This document shows, in pieces, positions 6,190-6,921 of a stretch of 6,921 nt of DNA. The stretch is from assembly GCA_902797105.1 (NCBI GenBank), contig CADBRL010000046.1:1-6921 (forward strand), written 5' to 3'. The number at the start of each line of letters is the position of its first letter. The stretch's first letter is position 1. Below the pieces are notes generated by a model, which saw only the letters and a list, made by a program, of their open reading frames with translations, was not told the origin of the DNA and did not search any database. The position numbers and the translations under genes were made by a program. This DNA comes from an uncultured Erysipelotrichaceae bacterium (lineage in GTDB: Bacteria > Bacillota_I > Bacilli_A > RF39 > UBA660).

Positions 6190-6921
6190 ATGAATACTTA
6201 TAAAGCATATAAATTAAGAATTTATCCAAACGCAGAGCAAAAGATAATGATAGATAAAACTTTTGGATGCACAAGATTTGTTTTTAATAAGTTTTTATCC
6301 GAAAGAAAAGAAAAATATGAAGAAAACAAAATTAAATTAAATGCTTATGAACAATTAAAAGAATTAACTGATTTAAAGAAAGAAAAAGAATGGCTTAAGG
6401 AAGTAGATTCATGCGCCCTTCAAAAATGTGTATTTAACTTAGATGATGCATTTAAGAATTTTTTTCGTGGAAATGGTTATCCAAGATTTAAAGTTAAAGG
6501 AGTACATGAAAGTTATACAACAAATAATACTTTGAATGAATATAAAAATGTTAAATATGAAAGTATAAGAATAGATTTTAAAAATAAAGTAATAACATTA
6601 CCAAGACTTAAAAAAGTAGAGTTTCGAGGATATAGAACAACTAAAGAAATATTAGGAAAGATAAAATCAGCAACTATTAGTAAAGACGCTAACAAATATT
6701 TTGTAAGTGTCCTTGTTGAAGTGCCATTTAGTAAGCCAACCATAAATCCAACATCAATTGTGGGGTTAGATTTAGGCATCAAAGATTTTATAGTTACTTC
6801 ATATGGTGAGAAGTTAAAAAATGAAGTGAAAGTTAATGAAAAAAGATTAAAAGGATTACAAAAAGGCTTAGCTAGATGTAAACCAGGAAGTAAGAATAGA
6901 TATAAACTAAAGTTAAAAATA
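6190..6921 (+). CDS. tnpB: TnpB-family RNA-guided nuclease of an IS200/IS605-type element, 3'-truncated by window edge
   Basis: An open frame of 244 codons starts at ATG 6190 and runs off the window without a stop; TnpB proteins are usually about 370-420 residues. The N-terminus reads YKAYKLRIYPNAEQKIMIDKT, then FGCTRFVFNKFL, the typical start of the OrfB/IS605 helix-turn-helix region. A short NGYPRFKVKG block follows at about 95-105 (family: xxxPRFKxK). The RuvC-I motif IVGLDLGIKDFIVTS contains the first catalytic Asp at residue 194. The RuvC-II Glu, the CxxC zinc ribbon and RuvC-III lie beyond the window, so intactness cannot be judged. TnpB is not the transposase: it is an RNA-guided DNA endonuclease that cuts next to a TAM and helps keep the element in the genome. 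Its guide (omega) RNA usually overlaps the 3' end of the gene. No tnpA lies between the dnaJ terminator and tnpB, so this may be an IS1341-like, tnpB-only element. It has its own promoter and ribosome binding site. Confidence 0.9.
   Translation, partial: MNTYKAYKLRIYPNAEQKIMIDKTFGCTRFVFNKFLSERKEKYEENKIKLNAYEQLKELTDLKKEKEWLKEVDSCALQKCVFNLDDAFKNFFRGNGYPRFKVKGVHESYTTNNTLNEYKNVKYESIRIDFKNKVITLPRLKKVEFRGYRTTKEILGKIKSATISKDANKYFVSVLVEVPFSKPTINPTSIVGLDLGIKDFIVTSYGEKLKNEVKVNEKRLKGLQKGLARCKPGSKNRYKLKLKI

Noticed and set aside
1..6921. Recoding of TGA as tryptophan (Mollicutes code)
   Set aside because: The Trp codons checked in dnaK, tldD and tnpB are TGG, and no in-frame TGA was seen in the genes, so there is no evidence for code 4, although TGA is also never used as a stop here.

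Overview
The window is AT-rich and comes from a low-GC bacterium, most likely an uncultured or gut-type Bacillota (Bacilli, Mollicutes-related or Clostridia). Three observations point that way. The DnaK is of the Gram-positive type, without the roughly 20-residue N-terminal insert typical of proteobacterial DnaK. The ribosome binding sites are strong AAGGAG-type sites. The grpE-dnaK-...-dnaJ gene order is also typical. All tryptophans I could read are TGG, all five complete stops are TAA and I saw no in-frame TGA, so the standard bacterial code fits. Code 4 cannot be formally excluded on so few stops. The exact taxon cannot be fixed from this window.

Layout. Positions 1-6069 form one same-strand stress/chaperone operon: the 3' part of grpE (cut by the window edge), dnaK, tldD, tldE (pmbA) and dnaJ. 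Positions 6065-6095 hold a clear intrinsic terminator whose stem includes the dnaJ stop codon. A second, weaker terminator-like hairpin lies between dnaK and tldD (2261-2287) and probably works as a read-through attenuator. tldD overlaps tldE by 8 nt, and tldE is 3 nt from dnaJ with the dnaJ ribosome binding site inside the end of tldE. The last three genes are therefore likely translated as a coupled block.

After the operon terminator comes an insertion-sequence gene, tnpB of the IS200/IS605 type, which runs off the right edge. It has its own consensus-like extended -10 promoter. Just upstream is a TTGAT pentanucleotide followed by an imperfect hairpin, which could be the left end of the element. 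No tnpA is seen.

How the genes work together. GrpE, DnaK and DnaJ are the three parts of the Hsp70 refolding machine: DnaJ delivers clients and stimulates ATP hydrolysis, DnaK binds, and GrpE exchanges nucleotide. TldD and TldE form a heteromeric metalloprotease known in E. coli to cut unfolded peptides. The tldD-tldE pair, inserted precisely between dnaK and dnaJ, is the most interesting point of the window, because it suggests that refolding and proteolysis of the same unfolded clients are co-expressed. I saw no wholly new system beyond that arrangement.
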